The position numbers were made by a program, and so were the translations under genes. A stretch of DNA of 64,000 bases from Chenopodium formosanum (taxonomy: Eukaryota; Streptophyta; Magnoliopsida; Caryophyllales; Amaranthaceae). Below, one piece after another: positions 10,801-23,045 of this stretch. How positions within the stretch are numbered: the first letter of the stretch is position 1; each line of letters starts with the position of its first letter. The stretch spans positions 4,712,001 through 4,776,000 of the forward strand of contig CM044880.1 of the NCBI GenBank assembly GCA_024500155.1. Reading direction: 5' to 3'. The notes under the pieces are model-generated. The model was not told the origin of the DNA and did no database searches. It was given only the letters and a program-made list of their open reading frames with translations.

Positions 10801-13800
10801 GACTTTTTTTTCGCCTGAGAATAAAAGTTGTCGAAATGTTTACCATGGTCCCTAATAACCTCCGGGAGTCCAATTGGCTAGGTGGAACCATCCAATTTGC
10901 CTTTAAACGACCAATTTACCGATTTACATCTTGCACCGATTTTATTAATTGAAACCTAGCACGAACATTTATGACAACATATAACTATCATATATGGTTG
11001 CAAGCGGCCGCATTATATGACCTCAAGATGAATCCCCTTAAATCTCATTGCTTTTCGACACCGGGCCACGAAAACTTCGAAATTTCTAAAATATCGTGGA
11101 TATTAGCCTTTAATTTTGGGAAATTTTGACTTTTTTTTTTCCCGGAAATAAAAATTGTCTAAATGTTTACCATGGTCCCTAATATAGTCTGGGAGTCCAA
11201 TCGGGTGGGTGGAACCATCCAATTTGCCTTTAAACGACCAATTTACCGATTTACAACTTGCATCGATTGCATTAACTCAAGCCTACCGCGAACATTTATG
11301 ACAAAATATAATGATCATATATAGTTCCAAATGACATTATATGACCCAGAGATGTATTCCCTAGAATTTCAAGACTTTTAGACACCGGACCCTAAAAACT
11401 TCAAAATATCTCAAAAAGCGTGGATATTAGTCTTCAATTTTTGAATTTTTTGACTTTTTTCGCATGGAAATTAAAATTGTTGAAATGTTTACCATAGTCC
11501 CTAATACCCTCCGGGAGTCCAATTGGATAGGTGGAACCATACAATTTGCCTTTAAACGGCCAATTTACCGATTTACAACTCTCACCGATTTCATTAATTC
11601 AGGCCAACAGCGAAAGCTTATGACAACATATAAAGATCATTTATGGTTCCAAACAATATTATATGACCCTAAGATGTATCCCGTAAAATCTCAAATCTTT
11701 TCAACAACGGGCCCATAAACCTCCAAAATTTCTCAAAAAGCGTGGATATTAGCCTTCAATTTTGGAATTTTTTGACTTTTTTTCGCCCGGAAATAAAAAT
11801 TGCCGAAATGTTTACAATGGTGCCTAATACCCTCCGGGAGTCCCATTGGGTGTGTGGAACCATTCAATTTACAACTTACACCGATTTCATTAATTCAAGC
11901 CTACCACGAATATTTATGACATTATATAATGATCATATATGGTTCCAGAAGGCATTATATGACCCCGAGATTTATTCCATAGAATTTCAAGACTTTTCGA
12001 TACCAAGCTCCAAATCTCCAAAATTTCTCAAAAAGCATGGATCTTAGCCTTTAATTTTGGAATATTTTGACTTTTTTTTCGCCTGAGAATAAAAGTTGTC
12101 GAAATGTTTACCATGGTCCCTAATAACCTCCGGGAGTCCAATTGGCTAGGTGGAACCATCCAATTTGCCTTTAAACGACCAATTTACCGATTTACATCTT
12201 GCACCGATTTTATTAATTGAAACCTAGCACGAACATTTATGACAACATATAACTATCATATATGGTTGCAAGCGGCCGCATTATATGACCTCAAGATGAA
12301 TCCCCTTAAATCTCATTGCTTTTCGACACCGGGCCACGAAAACTTCGAAATTTCTAAAATATCGTGGATATTAGCCTTTAATTTTGGGAAATTTTGACTT
12401 TTTTTTTTCCCGGAAATAAAAATTGTCTAAATGTTTACCATGGTCCCTAATATAGTCTGGGAGTCCAATCGGGTGGGTGGAACCATCCAATTTGCCTTTA
12501 AACGACCAATTTACCGATTTACAACTTGCATCGATTGCATTAACTCAAGCCTACCGCGAACATTTATGACAAAATATAATGATCATATATAGTTCCAAAT
12601 GACATTATATGACCCAGAGATGTATTCCCTAGAATTTCAAGACTTTTAGACACCGGACCCTAAAAACTTCAAAATATCTCAAAAAGCGTGGATATTAGTC
12701 TTCAATTTTTGAATTTTTTGACTTTTTTCGCATGGAAATTAAAATTGTTGAAATGTTTACCATAGTCCCTAATACCCTCCGGGAGTCCAATTGGATAGGT
12801 GGAACCATACAATTTGCCTTTAAACGGCCAATTTACCGATTTACAACTCTCACCGATTTCATTAATTCAGGCCAACAGCGAAAGCTTATGACAACATATA
12901 AAGATCATTTATGGTTCCAAACAATATTATATGACCCTAAGATGTATCCCGTAAAATCTCAAATCTTTTCAACAACGGGCCCATAAACCTCCAAAATTTC
13001 TCAAAAAGCGTGGATATTAGCCTTCAATTTTGGAATTTTTTGACTTTTTTTCGCCCGGAAATAAAAATTGCCGAAATGTTTACAATGGTGCCTAATACCC
13101 TCCGGGAGTCCCATTGGGTGTGTGGAACCATTCAATTTACAACTTACACCGATTTCATTAATTCAAGCCTACCACGAATATTTATGACATTATATAATGA
13201 TCATATATGGTTCCAGAAGGCATTATATGACCCCGAGATTTATTCCATAGAATTTCAAGACTTTTCGATACCAAGCTCCAAATCTCCAAAATTTCTCAAA
13301 AAGCATGGATCTTAGCCTTTAATTTTGGAATATTTTGACTTTTTTTTCGCCTGAGAATAAAAGTTGTCGAAATGTTTACCATGGTCCCTAATAACCTCCG
13401 GGAGTCCAATTGGCTAGGTGGAACCATCCAATTTGCCTTTAAACGACCAATTTACCGATTTACATCTTGCACCGATTTTATTAATTGAAACCTAGCACGA
13501 ACATTTATGACAACATATAACTATCATATATGGTTGCAAGCGGCCGCATTATATGACCTCAAGATGAATCCCCTTAAATCTCATTGCTTTTCGACACCGG
13601 GCCACGAAAACTTCGAAATTTCTAAAATATCGTGGATATTAGCCTTTAATTTTGGGAAATTTTGACTTTTTTTTTTCCCGGAAATAAAAATTGTCTAAAT
13701 GTTTACCATGGTCCCTAATATAGTCTGGGAGTCCAATCGGGTGGGTGGAACCATCCAATTTGCCTTTAAACGACCAATTTACCGATTTACAACTTGCATC

Positions 13801-16800
13801 GATTGCATTAACTCAAGCCTACCGCGAACATTTATGACAAAATATAATGATCATATATAGTTCCAAATGACATTATATGACCCAGAGATGTATTCCCTAG
13901 AATTTCAAGACTTTTAGACACCGGACCCTAAAAACTTCAAAATATCTCAAAAAGCGTGGATATTAGTCTTCAATTTTTGAATTTTTTGACTTTTTTCGCA
14001 TGGAAATTAAAATTGTTGAAATGTTTACCATAGTCCCTAATACCCTCCGGGAGTCCAATTGGATAGGTGGAACCATACAATTTGCCTTTAAACGGCCAAT
14101 TTACCGATTTACAACTCTCACCGATTTCATTAATTCAGGCCAACAGCGAAAGCTTATGACAACATATAAAGATCATTTATGGTTCCAAACAATATTATAT
14201 GACCCTAAGATGTATCCCGTAAAATCTCAAATCTTTTCAACAACGGGCCCATAAACCTCCAAAATTTCTCAAAAAGCGTGGATATTAGCCTTCAATTTTG
14301 GAATTTTTTGACTTTTTTTCGCCCGGAAATAAAAATTGCCGAAATGTTTACAATGGTGCCTAATACCCTCCGGGAGTCCCATTGGGTGTGTGGAACCATT
14401 CAATTTACAACTTACACCGATTTCATTAATTCAAGCCTACCACGAATATTTATGACATTATATAATGATCATATATGGTTCCAGAAGGCATTATATGACC
14501 CCGAGATTTATTCCATAGAATTTCAAGACTTTTCGATACCAAGCTCCAAATCTCCAAAATTTCTCAAAAAGCATGGATCTTAGCCTTTAATTTTGGAATA
14601 TTTTGACTTTTTTTTCGCCTGAGAATAAAAGTTGTCGAAATGTTTACCATGGTCCCTAATAACCTCCGGGAGTCCAATTGGCTAGGTGGAACCATCCAAT
14701 TTGCCTTTAAACGACCAATTTACCGATTTACATCTTGCACCGATTTTATTAATTGAAACCTAGCACGAACATTTATGACAACATATAACTATCATATATG
14801 GTTGCAAGCGGCCGCATTATATGACCTCAAGATGAATCCCCTTAAATCTCATTGCTTTTCGACACCGGGCCACGAAAACTTCGAAATTTCTAAAATATCG
14901 TGGATATTAGCCTTTAATTTTGGGAAATTTTGACTTTTTTTTTTCCCGGAAATAAAAATTGTCTAAATGTTTACCATGGTCCCTAATATAGTCTGGGAGT
15001 CCAATCGGGTGGGTGGAACCATCCAATTTGCCTTTAAACGACCAATTTACCGATTTACAACTTGCATCGATTGCATTAACTCAAGCCTACCGCGAACATT
15101 TATGACAAAATATAATGATCATATATAGTTCCAAATGACATTATATGACCCAGAGATGTATTCCCTAGAATTTCAAGACTTTTAGACACCGGACCCTAAA
15201 AACTTCAAAATATCTCAAAAAGCGTGGATATTAGTCTTCAATTTTTGAATTTTTTGACTTTTTTTCGCATGGAAATTAAAATTGTTGAAATGTTTACCAT
15301 AGTCCCTAATACCCTCCGGGAGTCCAATTGGATAGGTGGAACCATACAATTTGCCTTTAAACGGCCAATTTACCGATTTACAACTCTCACCGATTTCATT
15401 AATTCAGGCCAACAGCGAAAGCTTATGACAACATATAAAGATCATTTATGGTTCCAAACAATATTATATGACCCTAAGATGTATCCCGTAAAATCTCAAA
15501 TCTTTTCAACAACGGGCCCATAAACCTCCAAAATTTCTCAAAAAGCGTGGATATTAGCCTTCAATTTTGGAATTTTTTGACTTTTTTTCGCCCGGAAATA
15601 AAAATTGCCGAAATGTTTACAATGGTGCCTAATACCCTCCGGGAGTCCCATTGGGTGTGTGGAACCATTCAATTTACAACTTACACCGATTTCATTAATT
15701 CAAGCCTACCACGAATATTTATGACATTATATAATGATCATATATGGTTCCAGAAGGCATTATATGACCCCGAGATTTATTCCATAGAATTTCAAGACTT
15801 TTCGATACCAAGCTCCAAATCTCCAAAATTTCTCAAAAAGCATGGATCTTAGCCTTTAATTTTGGAATATTTTGACTTTTTTTTCGCCTGAGAATAAAAG
15901 TTGTCGAAATGTTTACCATGGTCCCTAATAACCTCCGGGAGTCCAATTGGCTAGGTGGAACCATCCAATTTGCCTTTAAACGACCAATTTACCGATTTAC
16001 ATCTTGCACCGATTTTATTAATTGAAACCTAGCACGAACATTTATGACAACATATAACTATCATATATGGTTGCAAGCGGCCGCATTATATGACCTCAAG
16101 ATGAATCCCCTTAAATCTCATTGCTTTTCGACACCGGGCCACGAAAACTTCGAAATTTCTAAAATATCGTGGATATTAGCCTTTAATTTTGGGAAATTTT
16201 GACTTTTTTTTTTCCCGGAAATAAAAATTGTCTAAATGTTTACCATGGTCCCTAATATAGTCTGGGAGTCCAATCGGGTGGGTGGAACCATCCAATTTGC
16301 CTTTAAACGACCAATTTACCGATTTACAACTTGCATCGATTGCATTAACTCAAGCCTACCGCGAACATTTATGACAAAATATAATGATCATATATAGTTC
16401 CAAATGACATTATATGACCCAGAGATGTATTCCCTTGAATTTCAAGGCATTTGAGACCGGGCCCTAAGACCTCCAAAATATCTCAAAAAGCGTGGATATT
16501 AGCCTTTAATTTTGGAATTTTTTGACTTTTTTCGCATAGAAATAAAAATTGTCTAAATTTTTACCATGGTTCCTAATACCCTCCGGAAGTCTAATTGGGT
16601 GGGTGTAACCATCCAATTTCTCTTTAAACGACCAATTTACCAGTTTACAACTTGCACCGATTTCATTAAATCAACTCTACCACGAACATTTATGACAACA
16701 TATAATGATTATATATGGTTTCAAACGACATTATATGACCTTGAGTTGCACATAAAGTTTCAAGGCTTTTCGACACCAGGCCTCGAAACCTCAAAAATTA

Positions 16801-16990
16801 CTGAAAAAGCGTTGATTTTAGCCTTCAATTTTGGAATTTTTTGAGTTTTATTCGCCCGGAATTAAAAATTGACAAAATGTTTACCATGGTCCCTTATATC
16901 CTCCGGGAGTCCAATTGGGTGGGTGGAACCATCCAATTTGCCTTTAAACAACCAATTTACCGATTTACCGGTTTGCAACGGCCAATTTAA
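7855..16990. repeat. Satellite array, about 29 monomers of ~320 bp
   Basis: The anchor 'aaatgtttaccatggtccc' (or close variants) recurs at about 7942, 8264, 8597, 8913, 9241, 9561, 9888, 10210, 10535 and onward to 16873, with spacings of 299-328 bases. Each monomer carries 'ctccgggagtccaattgg', 'gtggaaccatccaatttgcc', 'taatgatcatatatggttcc' and 'ctcaaaaagcgtggatatt' in the same order. Edge monomers diverge most and the centre is homogeneous, the usual result of unequal exchange. One monomer type carries a NotI-type octamer (gcggccgc). The frequent 84-101 codon frames are by-products of the repeat and are not annotated as genes. Confidence 0.9.
8913..16440. repeat. Higher-order repeat, 4 monomers, period 1268 bp
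   Basis: Matching points in successive units lie at 10196, 11464, 12732, 14000 and 15269, that is 1268 bp apart (1269 in the last because of one extra T). Within a unit the monomers measure about 322, 323, 300 and 324 bp. The 300 bp type lacks roughly 25 bases present in its older counterpart near 9310. From about 10.2 to 16.4 kb the units read almost letter for letter the same, with rare differences such as 'acaaagtata' at 10033 against 'acaaaatata' at 11301. The first unit (8913-10210, about 1297 bp) is more diverged. Confidence 0.88.
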
Positions 16991-16994
16991 ATAA

Positions 16995-18153
16995 CTTGCA
17001 CCGAACCCAACTTGAACCTTAATTGACCCAAACTTGTTTTAACCCGTCAAAACCCGAATTTATTCCGACTTGTTACTAACCTGGCCTGAATTCAACCTGA
17101 CCTGTTCCTAACCTGACCCAAAATTAACCCAACATGTTACAAACCCGACCCTAAATCAACCCAACTTGTTATTAACCTGACCCAAATTCAACCCGACTTG
17201 TTATTGATCGACCCGAATTTTACCATATCTATTACTTACCTGACCCGAAATTTCAACCCGATTTGTTACTAACTCGACTTGAAATTAACACTTGTTATTG
17301 ACCCAAAATTCAACCCAAATTATTCTTGGCGCGATTTCAAATCACCTTAAATGCAATTTGGACCACCTTATTATTGTTGATCAAAGCATTTTGTCTAGAG
17401 AGACTAAGTCGGTCCAGGCCAGCAAAAGAAAGGAGTATCATCCTCAAATTTAAGAGTTAAATGTAGTATATATTTGTTGTATGGTCAAAGGAGATAATTA
17501 TCTTCCTAATTTATAGACTATAGTTCCCTAGTATATTGCCATATATATTATAGTCAAAGGAAATAATTAGCTTGATAAAATGATAATGATCTATTTATAG
17601 TTAGTTGAACCCGAACATGACCTGACTTGGAAATAACCCAACTTGATTTTAACCTGCAAATTATTGACTTGAACATTACCCGACTTGAATCCGAGAATGA
17701 CTCGACTTGGAAATAACCCAACCTTATTATAACCCGCAAATTATTGACTTGAACCGAACCCGAATTGAACCCAAGAATGACTCGACCTGATTATAACTCG
17801 CAAATTATTGACTTGAACCGAACCCGACTCAAACCCGAGAATGACCCGACCTGATTCTAACCCGCAAATTATTGACTTGAACCGAACCCGACTCGAACCG
17901 GAGAATTACCCTAACCCGTTTTAACTCGTCAAAACCCGAATTAAACCCGACATATTTTTCACCCGACCCAAATGTAACCCGACCTGTTATTAACCTGACC
18001 TAAACCCGACCCAAAACTGGTAAGAAGTATGACCCGACTCAAGCATGACCCAACTCAAACCAAACCCGCATAGGTTATGGAATTAATTCGAATTGACCTG
18101 ACCCACTCTTACCTGACCCAAATCCGACCCGTTTACCCAAATTGACAGCTCTA
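16995..18153. repeat. Right ACCCGA-rich block, 5'-truncated copy of the left block
   Basis: From about 17012 the sequence follows the left block from about 6725 onward, including the unique core at 17380-17570 ('gatcaaagcattttgtctag', 'gtcggtccaggcc') and the tail ending GACAGCTCTA at 18153. The first ~210 bases of the left block are missing, and the join to the last satellite monomer is abrupt. The copies differ by many substitutions and small indels, so the duplication is older than the homogenised centre of the satellite. Confidence 0.75.
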
Positions 18154-18161
18154 GGTGCAAC

Positions 18162-18369
18162 GCATTCTTCCCGCAATTCTTTGATTGTCAAATTTACAGT
18201 TGATGTATATCTTCCAGTAGACAATGTTAGTCTTGCAACGATGAAAGGGGTTGGTTGGTAGGTTGACAAAAGACATTGACAACATGATTAAAATTCACCA
18301 CATTTTAAACCATGGATTTATAATAGTCTCTTGAACATACTATATGAACCTTTATTATACAGTATATAA

Positions 18370-18406
<37 letters not shown>

Positions 18407-19153
18407 CTTGCATAAATGCCGTGTAACAACAGGCTTTCGCTTAGGTGGCTTCTTAAGCCCCTAGTCGATATCGATTCCTGGTGGCAATTGCAGCCGCAAG
18501 AATGTAAGATAATTCAAACCAGCTACGAAGTACATACTGAAATTTACAAGCTTATTTCCCATTTTCTTAGCAATACCAAGTTATTGGCTCAATGCTCAAG
18601 TCCAACACACAGTAACGGCATCCTAGCAATTAAGAGAGTGCTCCCTGTCTGATACAATCCCGAGCCACAATCACCAATTTACCATAAGAGAAGCTACTGA
18701 ACCATGCCTTAACAAAAGGAGGAAACTTATTCATGATGGTAAATTATTAACATCTTCAGAAGATTAACAATTCATGTGCACAAATTTTCAAACAGTTTAC
18801 ATGAAGTGCGGAGAACCTAGGTAAATTTCAAAACGGGAAACTGAACATCTCAAAATGTTTGAAGCGTAATTAAATGCAAACAGGAGATGACTCTTCATCA
18901 TTATCTTCCCACCACAGGCAGGATAATCTCATCTGCATCAACCAGTAAGGAAACACATAAGACTAACAATCACTGAAAGAACACAATCCAAAATTCCAAA
19001 GTCAGGTTAAAATGCTTATAAACTAATCACTTCTATACTTTCTTTAATAAGTTTAGCCAACCAGCTCAGAAGCCAATTTTTCCACCACTAAAATAAAAAA
19101 GGAGAAAGAAAGAAATGGGTCACTTCCAACCTTACGGCATAAAGTATATGCAG
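18162..19153. other. Intergenic and 3' flank of NDUFB9 gene
   Basis: This holds a (TTA)n microsatellite at about 18371-18405 and, closer to 19153, the presumed 3' untranslated region of the minus-strand NDUFB9 gene. A 3'-UTR intron is possible but I cannot place it. No other gene is supported. Confidence 0.5.
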
Positions 19154-21888
19154 CTACTTTAGCTCGGCCTCTTCTTGGCCATAGTTGTATATAATCTCAA
19201 TCTGCAATTCACAGAGTTTAAGAAACAGGCAAGGTAGAGAGAAATCAGAAATCAAATGGGCAAATTGAATCAACCTTAATAAATTCAAGATATTTACAAA
19301 CAAGAGAGCACAAAGAAAGAAATTGATCCAAATAATCAAATAATCTCAAGCAACTAAATTATATGAGGACTAAGCATAGAAAAGTGGACAACATCATTGA
19401 GTTGCCAAAGCTGACAGCAGTCATCAAAATATATCCATTTCGACATATATTACTCATGAGTCATGGCAACTATTCAACGCTGCTAGATACTATTGAATAA
19501 TATTGAACAGAGACCAGCACCACAAAGCCCAAAACAGCTCTATGTAATTCTCTCCAAAAGGGGGACAAAAGAAACCAAGAAAAAGAATCTCCCCTCTCTT
19601 GGTAAGGAGGAGTTGTTTTATCAAATCAGTAAACTGAAGAGGAATACACCCTAACACTTGAACACACGTGCACAACCAATCGCACACAAATGGAAAGGGG
19701 GGACATTATAACAATGTAAAAATGGCACCTAAATCATGCCACAAATAATACTACCTCCGATTATTTTTAGTTGCAACTTTAGAATATTTTCTCTCTCTCA
19801 AATAATACCCCAAAGTTGCAACTAAAAAAAAAAAAAATCGGAGGTACTAATTAAAATAGATTATGTCCATGGCTAGTGATTGCAAATGTAAGAGTATTCT
19901 AAGGGGTTTTTCTTAGCCTAGAAGCGTAAAAAGAGGCGTTTATATTCCACAAAAGAATCAAAATACATTTTATTTGAAATCAGCCAAAGGAGCTTGATAC
20001 GTTGATGCTTGAAGGTAGTCATACTTCGTATTAATTACAATATGAAGACAACAAAGCTTTAAACCAGCAAACATTTGAAACTTACATTAAGCCATGTTAA
20101 CACAAGCTGTCGTTGGTACAAAATTTAAATATTGGTAATGCAAAAATAGAGCACTTGTCACATTCCATTTCAATAGGGTAAATAAATAGCAATATGATGT
20201 CAATAATCAGAAATGAGTATCCTGAGACAAAACAGAATAGTTGTGCCAAAGAAAGAATAAACACTTTCCAACCAGTGAAAGAACAGCATATAGCCATATA
20301 GCACATTGTCACATACCCCTTTAGGTGGCTCTGGGTTTCTGCAGAACTTTGAACCGCCAGGAGCCCATGGAACTGCAGAGGGTTTGAAAAGGCATGAGTT
20401 ACAGTGTCCATTATCAAAAAGTTACAACACTATAAGATACAAAGAGCAATAAGACTTCATTAACTTATTCAAAAAGAAGGGTGTTGGCATATTTATAAAT
20501 TGCAAATGGAAAAATCTTAGCATTGACCCATTTTATTTAGAACACTACAGAAGTACAGATTTATCTTAAGACTCCACACCAGGTATTAGAGTGACACAAA
20601 GTTAAAATTGGCGAGCAATAGAAAAACACAGGAAGAAACTCTGTTGACACATATGGTTCAATTAGATAAGGATCATAATACATGTAATCATTAAGGTTCT
20701 GATGTAACCTACATTGTGGAATGCTACAAGCTAAAAGAATTTTCTCTCATCTAAAAAGATTTTCCAAGCAGTCACTAACCTAAGCAGCCATGCTTTCAAA
20801 TATAGTTGCAGAATCGAGTTAGGACAGTCTGTTAAACATTTAAAAGATTTCTTATACAATAATCAACCCGCTCAGCCAATCTAAAAAAACAAAACAATTT
20901 GAAGATCAAAGGTGTTTCTTTTATCCTCTTCTTCTAATTTCCTATCCAAAACATACATTAAGCTACACCAATATTGGCGATATAGCATCTTCCTACAATA
21001 CATTGCATTTATGAAGGTTCCAAAGTTAAAAGCTCCTTTCGTAAACACTACAATTAATGACATTGATATAAAACTTATGCAATTACAGACATGTATCAAA
21101 CAATAAGAAACCACAGTTTATGTCATTGCTTACCAATATAAGGATCAGGGTGTCGCCACTTATTGTACTCAGATTCACCAACTGCAATCATTCTATCAAT
21201 TGTATCAAGGTCCTCCTATAACACAATGAAAAACACAGTAAGAATCACACAAAGTTGAATCAATCAGCAATTGCATAACCTATTCACTATCGAAAATTAT
21301 ACCTCAATCACATTTCTCTATACAGGTACACTAAAACTAACATCAACAGCACCACCTTCTAACACAAAAGCACCAAAATTTACTGATCATCGAATACACA
21401 AAAGCACTCAAATTTCGATCGAAAGACTGTCCATTGTCAATGTCACCACTTATACACTCTAATTCAGCTACTAATCAAATACATTGTGTATTAATTTGAA
21501 CAATTGGTACCCATCAAAATTAACTAATGAAAAAAAAATAAATTAATTCCTAATTTCTACATTGTATCAAAAGGAGAAGGAAAATGGTACCAGATTTTTA
21601 TTAGCCTCGAACTTTTTCCGGAGCTCATCAGCCTACAGAACAAGAAGATCAAAAGAAAGCAAGATAGATTAAAAACAAGGGATCAGATCAAAACCCTAGA
21701 AATGAATTGGGGAAATGGGAATGAAATTAGGGTTTGAGATTGAGGGAAAATGAGGATACATCTTGGTAGAAAAGATGACGATGAACGGCCCAATTGAGGG
21801 TATCTCGGAGAGCACGGCGGTAGAGAAGGCGGACCTTCTGCTTCTGAGCGGCTCTTCTGGCAAAGAACGACGCCGTCGACAAGCTCAT
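19154..21888 (-). CDS. Complex I subunit NDUFB9 (B22, LYR family)
   Basis: Five exons: 21888-21760, 21632-21591, 21215-21134, 20372-20317 and 19201-19154. All junctions are GT-AG and in phase, giving 118 aa. The protein starts 'MSLSTASFFARRAAQKQKVR', carries the LYR motif in 'LLYRRALRD', then 'LNWAVHRHLFYQD', 'YNKWRHPDPYIVPWAPGG' and 'SKFCRNPEPP', and ends 'IEIIYNYGQEEAELK'. It matches plant NDUFB9 in order and length (about 117 aa in Arabidopsis). LYR subunits bind mitochondrial acyl carrier protein; this one sits in the membrane arm of NADH:ubiquinone oxidoreductase. Exons 2, 4 and 5 are tiny (42-56 nt). A Stowaway-like MITE sits in the last intron. The gene looks intact. Confidence 0.9.
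19754..19844. mobile_element. Stowaway-like MITE, 91 bp, in NDUFB9 intron
   Basis: CCTCCGATTATTTTTAGTTG on the left is complementary to the right arm ending 'aaaatcggagg', and both arms continue into complementary 'caacttt'/'aaagttg'. TA flanks each side (19752-19753 and 19845-19846), the duplication typical of Tc1/Mariner-type Stowaway elements. Almost the whole element would fold into one hairpin. A run of 14 A has grown in the right arm. Confidence 0.7.
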
Positions 21889-22029
21889 TTTCTCTCTCCT
21901 CTGGATTTTCTTTCAACTTTCCTCTCTTTCTCTTCTTTGCTTGTTTTCTAGAGAAATTTTGCATTTGCTACAACAATGGGGTGAGTTTCACTCCCTACGA
22001 CGTCGTTTTGAGGGTTTTTTTCTAAAAAA

Positions 22030-22074
<45 letters not shown>

Positions 22075-23045
22075 TTTGGCATTACAACCGTTGATGATGA
22101 AAGACAAATGATGTAGACATGTAATGTGTAACAAGTAAAGATACACAAAGTAAACACATATATAATGTTTTGTGGCATATGAGAAAATGTTGTGTTGTGA
22201 ATGTCAACTAACTTAGTTGGTTAAAGTATTGAATCTTATGAATCAAATCATCCTATTTAACACTATCCTTGATAAATTGACATGCACTTGACACCAATTC
22301 ACATTCTAAAGGAAGGACTAATTACTAGTAAACCTATCTATATTACTATATATAATACATGTGGATAGATCGTGGATAAAGGAAATTGTGAACAAGACTA
22401 GGATTGACAGGCTCAAAAATCTTGGTCTAATGACTTGTAGGTACACAACCCTCGAATACCTTTAACTTCTGCACCTTGGCCGCTGTGAAAATTGACAAGA
22501 GCCTAATTCAAGAAATGCAAGATTGATAGTGAAATCAAGTGGCATACTCTATAGAGAAATCAAGGTGGATCTACAACACATTTAGTGTCAAAAATAAACC
22601 AATACATGTTGATCAATAGAGAAATCAAGTGTCATACTCTATAGCGCTCGGAATTATATTAGGTTAGAATAATAACATGAGACATTCAAACTGTTGTATA
22701 TTGTGAAATACAATACTCCAAGCCATTAGTATTATAACTTGTACTTGTAAAAGATGTCACGCCACACCAACTTCGAAGCGAAAAAATAAGTAACTAAAAC
22801 AACTTTCCCATTCATCAACTCTTAGTTAGATACAATCACCAGCAGGAAGCAGCACAAAACCAAAAACCAACATACACTTCCTAATTTGAGCTTACAAGAA
22901 CCACAGAAACAATGTTCTGTTCACCTACAAACGTGGAAAGAATGGGCAACACTGTAATCAAATCGAACGATATCTGTGGCTAACTTCGACTATATATAGA
23001 TAGATCCTATTACCTACACACTAACACAAGTCATACACTAAATAC
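21889..23045. other. Intergenic, NDUFB9 promoter side and kinesin 3' flank
   Basis: The first ~100 bases are the pyrimidine/purine-biased leader and promoter of NDUFB9 (minus strand). A (TTA)n microsatellite lies at about 22030-22073. Two copies of a ~30-base stretch ('gaaatcaagtggcatactct', 'gaaatcaagtgtcatactct') lie near 22533 and 22621. The region from about 22780 to 23045 is the likely 3' untranslated region of the kinesin gene. No gene is supported. Confidence 0.5.

Larger units (their letters stand above)
6512..18153. mobile_element. Giant hAT-like composite unit carrying a satellite array
   Basis: An 11,642 bp unit begins TAGAGCTATCAA at 6512. Read inward from 18153, the other end begins TAGAGCTGTCAA (11 of 12 identical). 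The 8-base sequence GGTGCAAC directly precedes the left end (6504-6511) and directly follows the right end (18154-18161). An 8-bp duplication with TAGRG-type TIRs is the hAT superfamily signature (Ac/Ds ends are similar). Inside are an ACCCGA-rich block (6512-7854), about 29 satellite monomers (7855 to about 16990), and a second ACCCGA-rich block (about 17000-18153) in the same orientation. No transposase frame is present, so any movement needed enzyme from elsewhere. An LTR element is unlikely: no TG...CA ends, no primer site, and the 8-bp duplication matches only at the outermost termini. Confidence 0.7.

Noticed and set aside
8856..16844. Repeated 84-101 codon open frames as a tandem gene family
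   Set aside because: They recur only because the 1268-bp satellite unit recurs. Start points differ between monomer types, other monomers have stops, and there is no promoter or domain evidence.
7855..16990. CENP-B-box-like motif 'ttcgacaccggg' in monomers
   Set aside because: The spacing between TTCG and CGGG is too short and the central A is missing, so it does not fit the 17-bp box. No centromere claim is made.
7855..16990. CRISPR array
   Set aside because: Units of ~320 bp without spacer structure, in a plant nuclear context; this is satellite DNA.
6512..18153. LTR retrotransposon with the two ACCCGA-rich blocks as LTRs
   Set aside because: No TG...CA ends, no primer-binding site or polypurine tract, no gag/pol. 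The blocks are unequal in length, and the duplication is 8 bp at TAGAGCT-type inverted ends.
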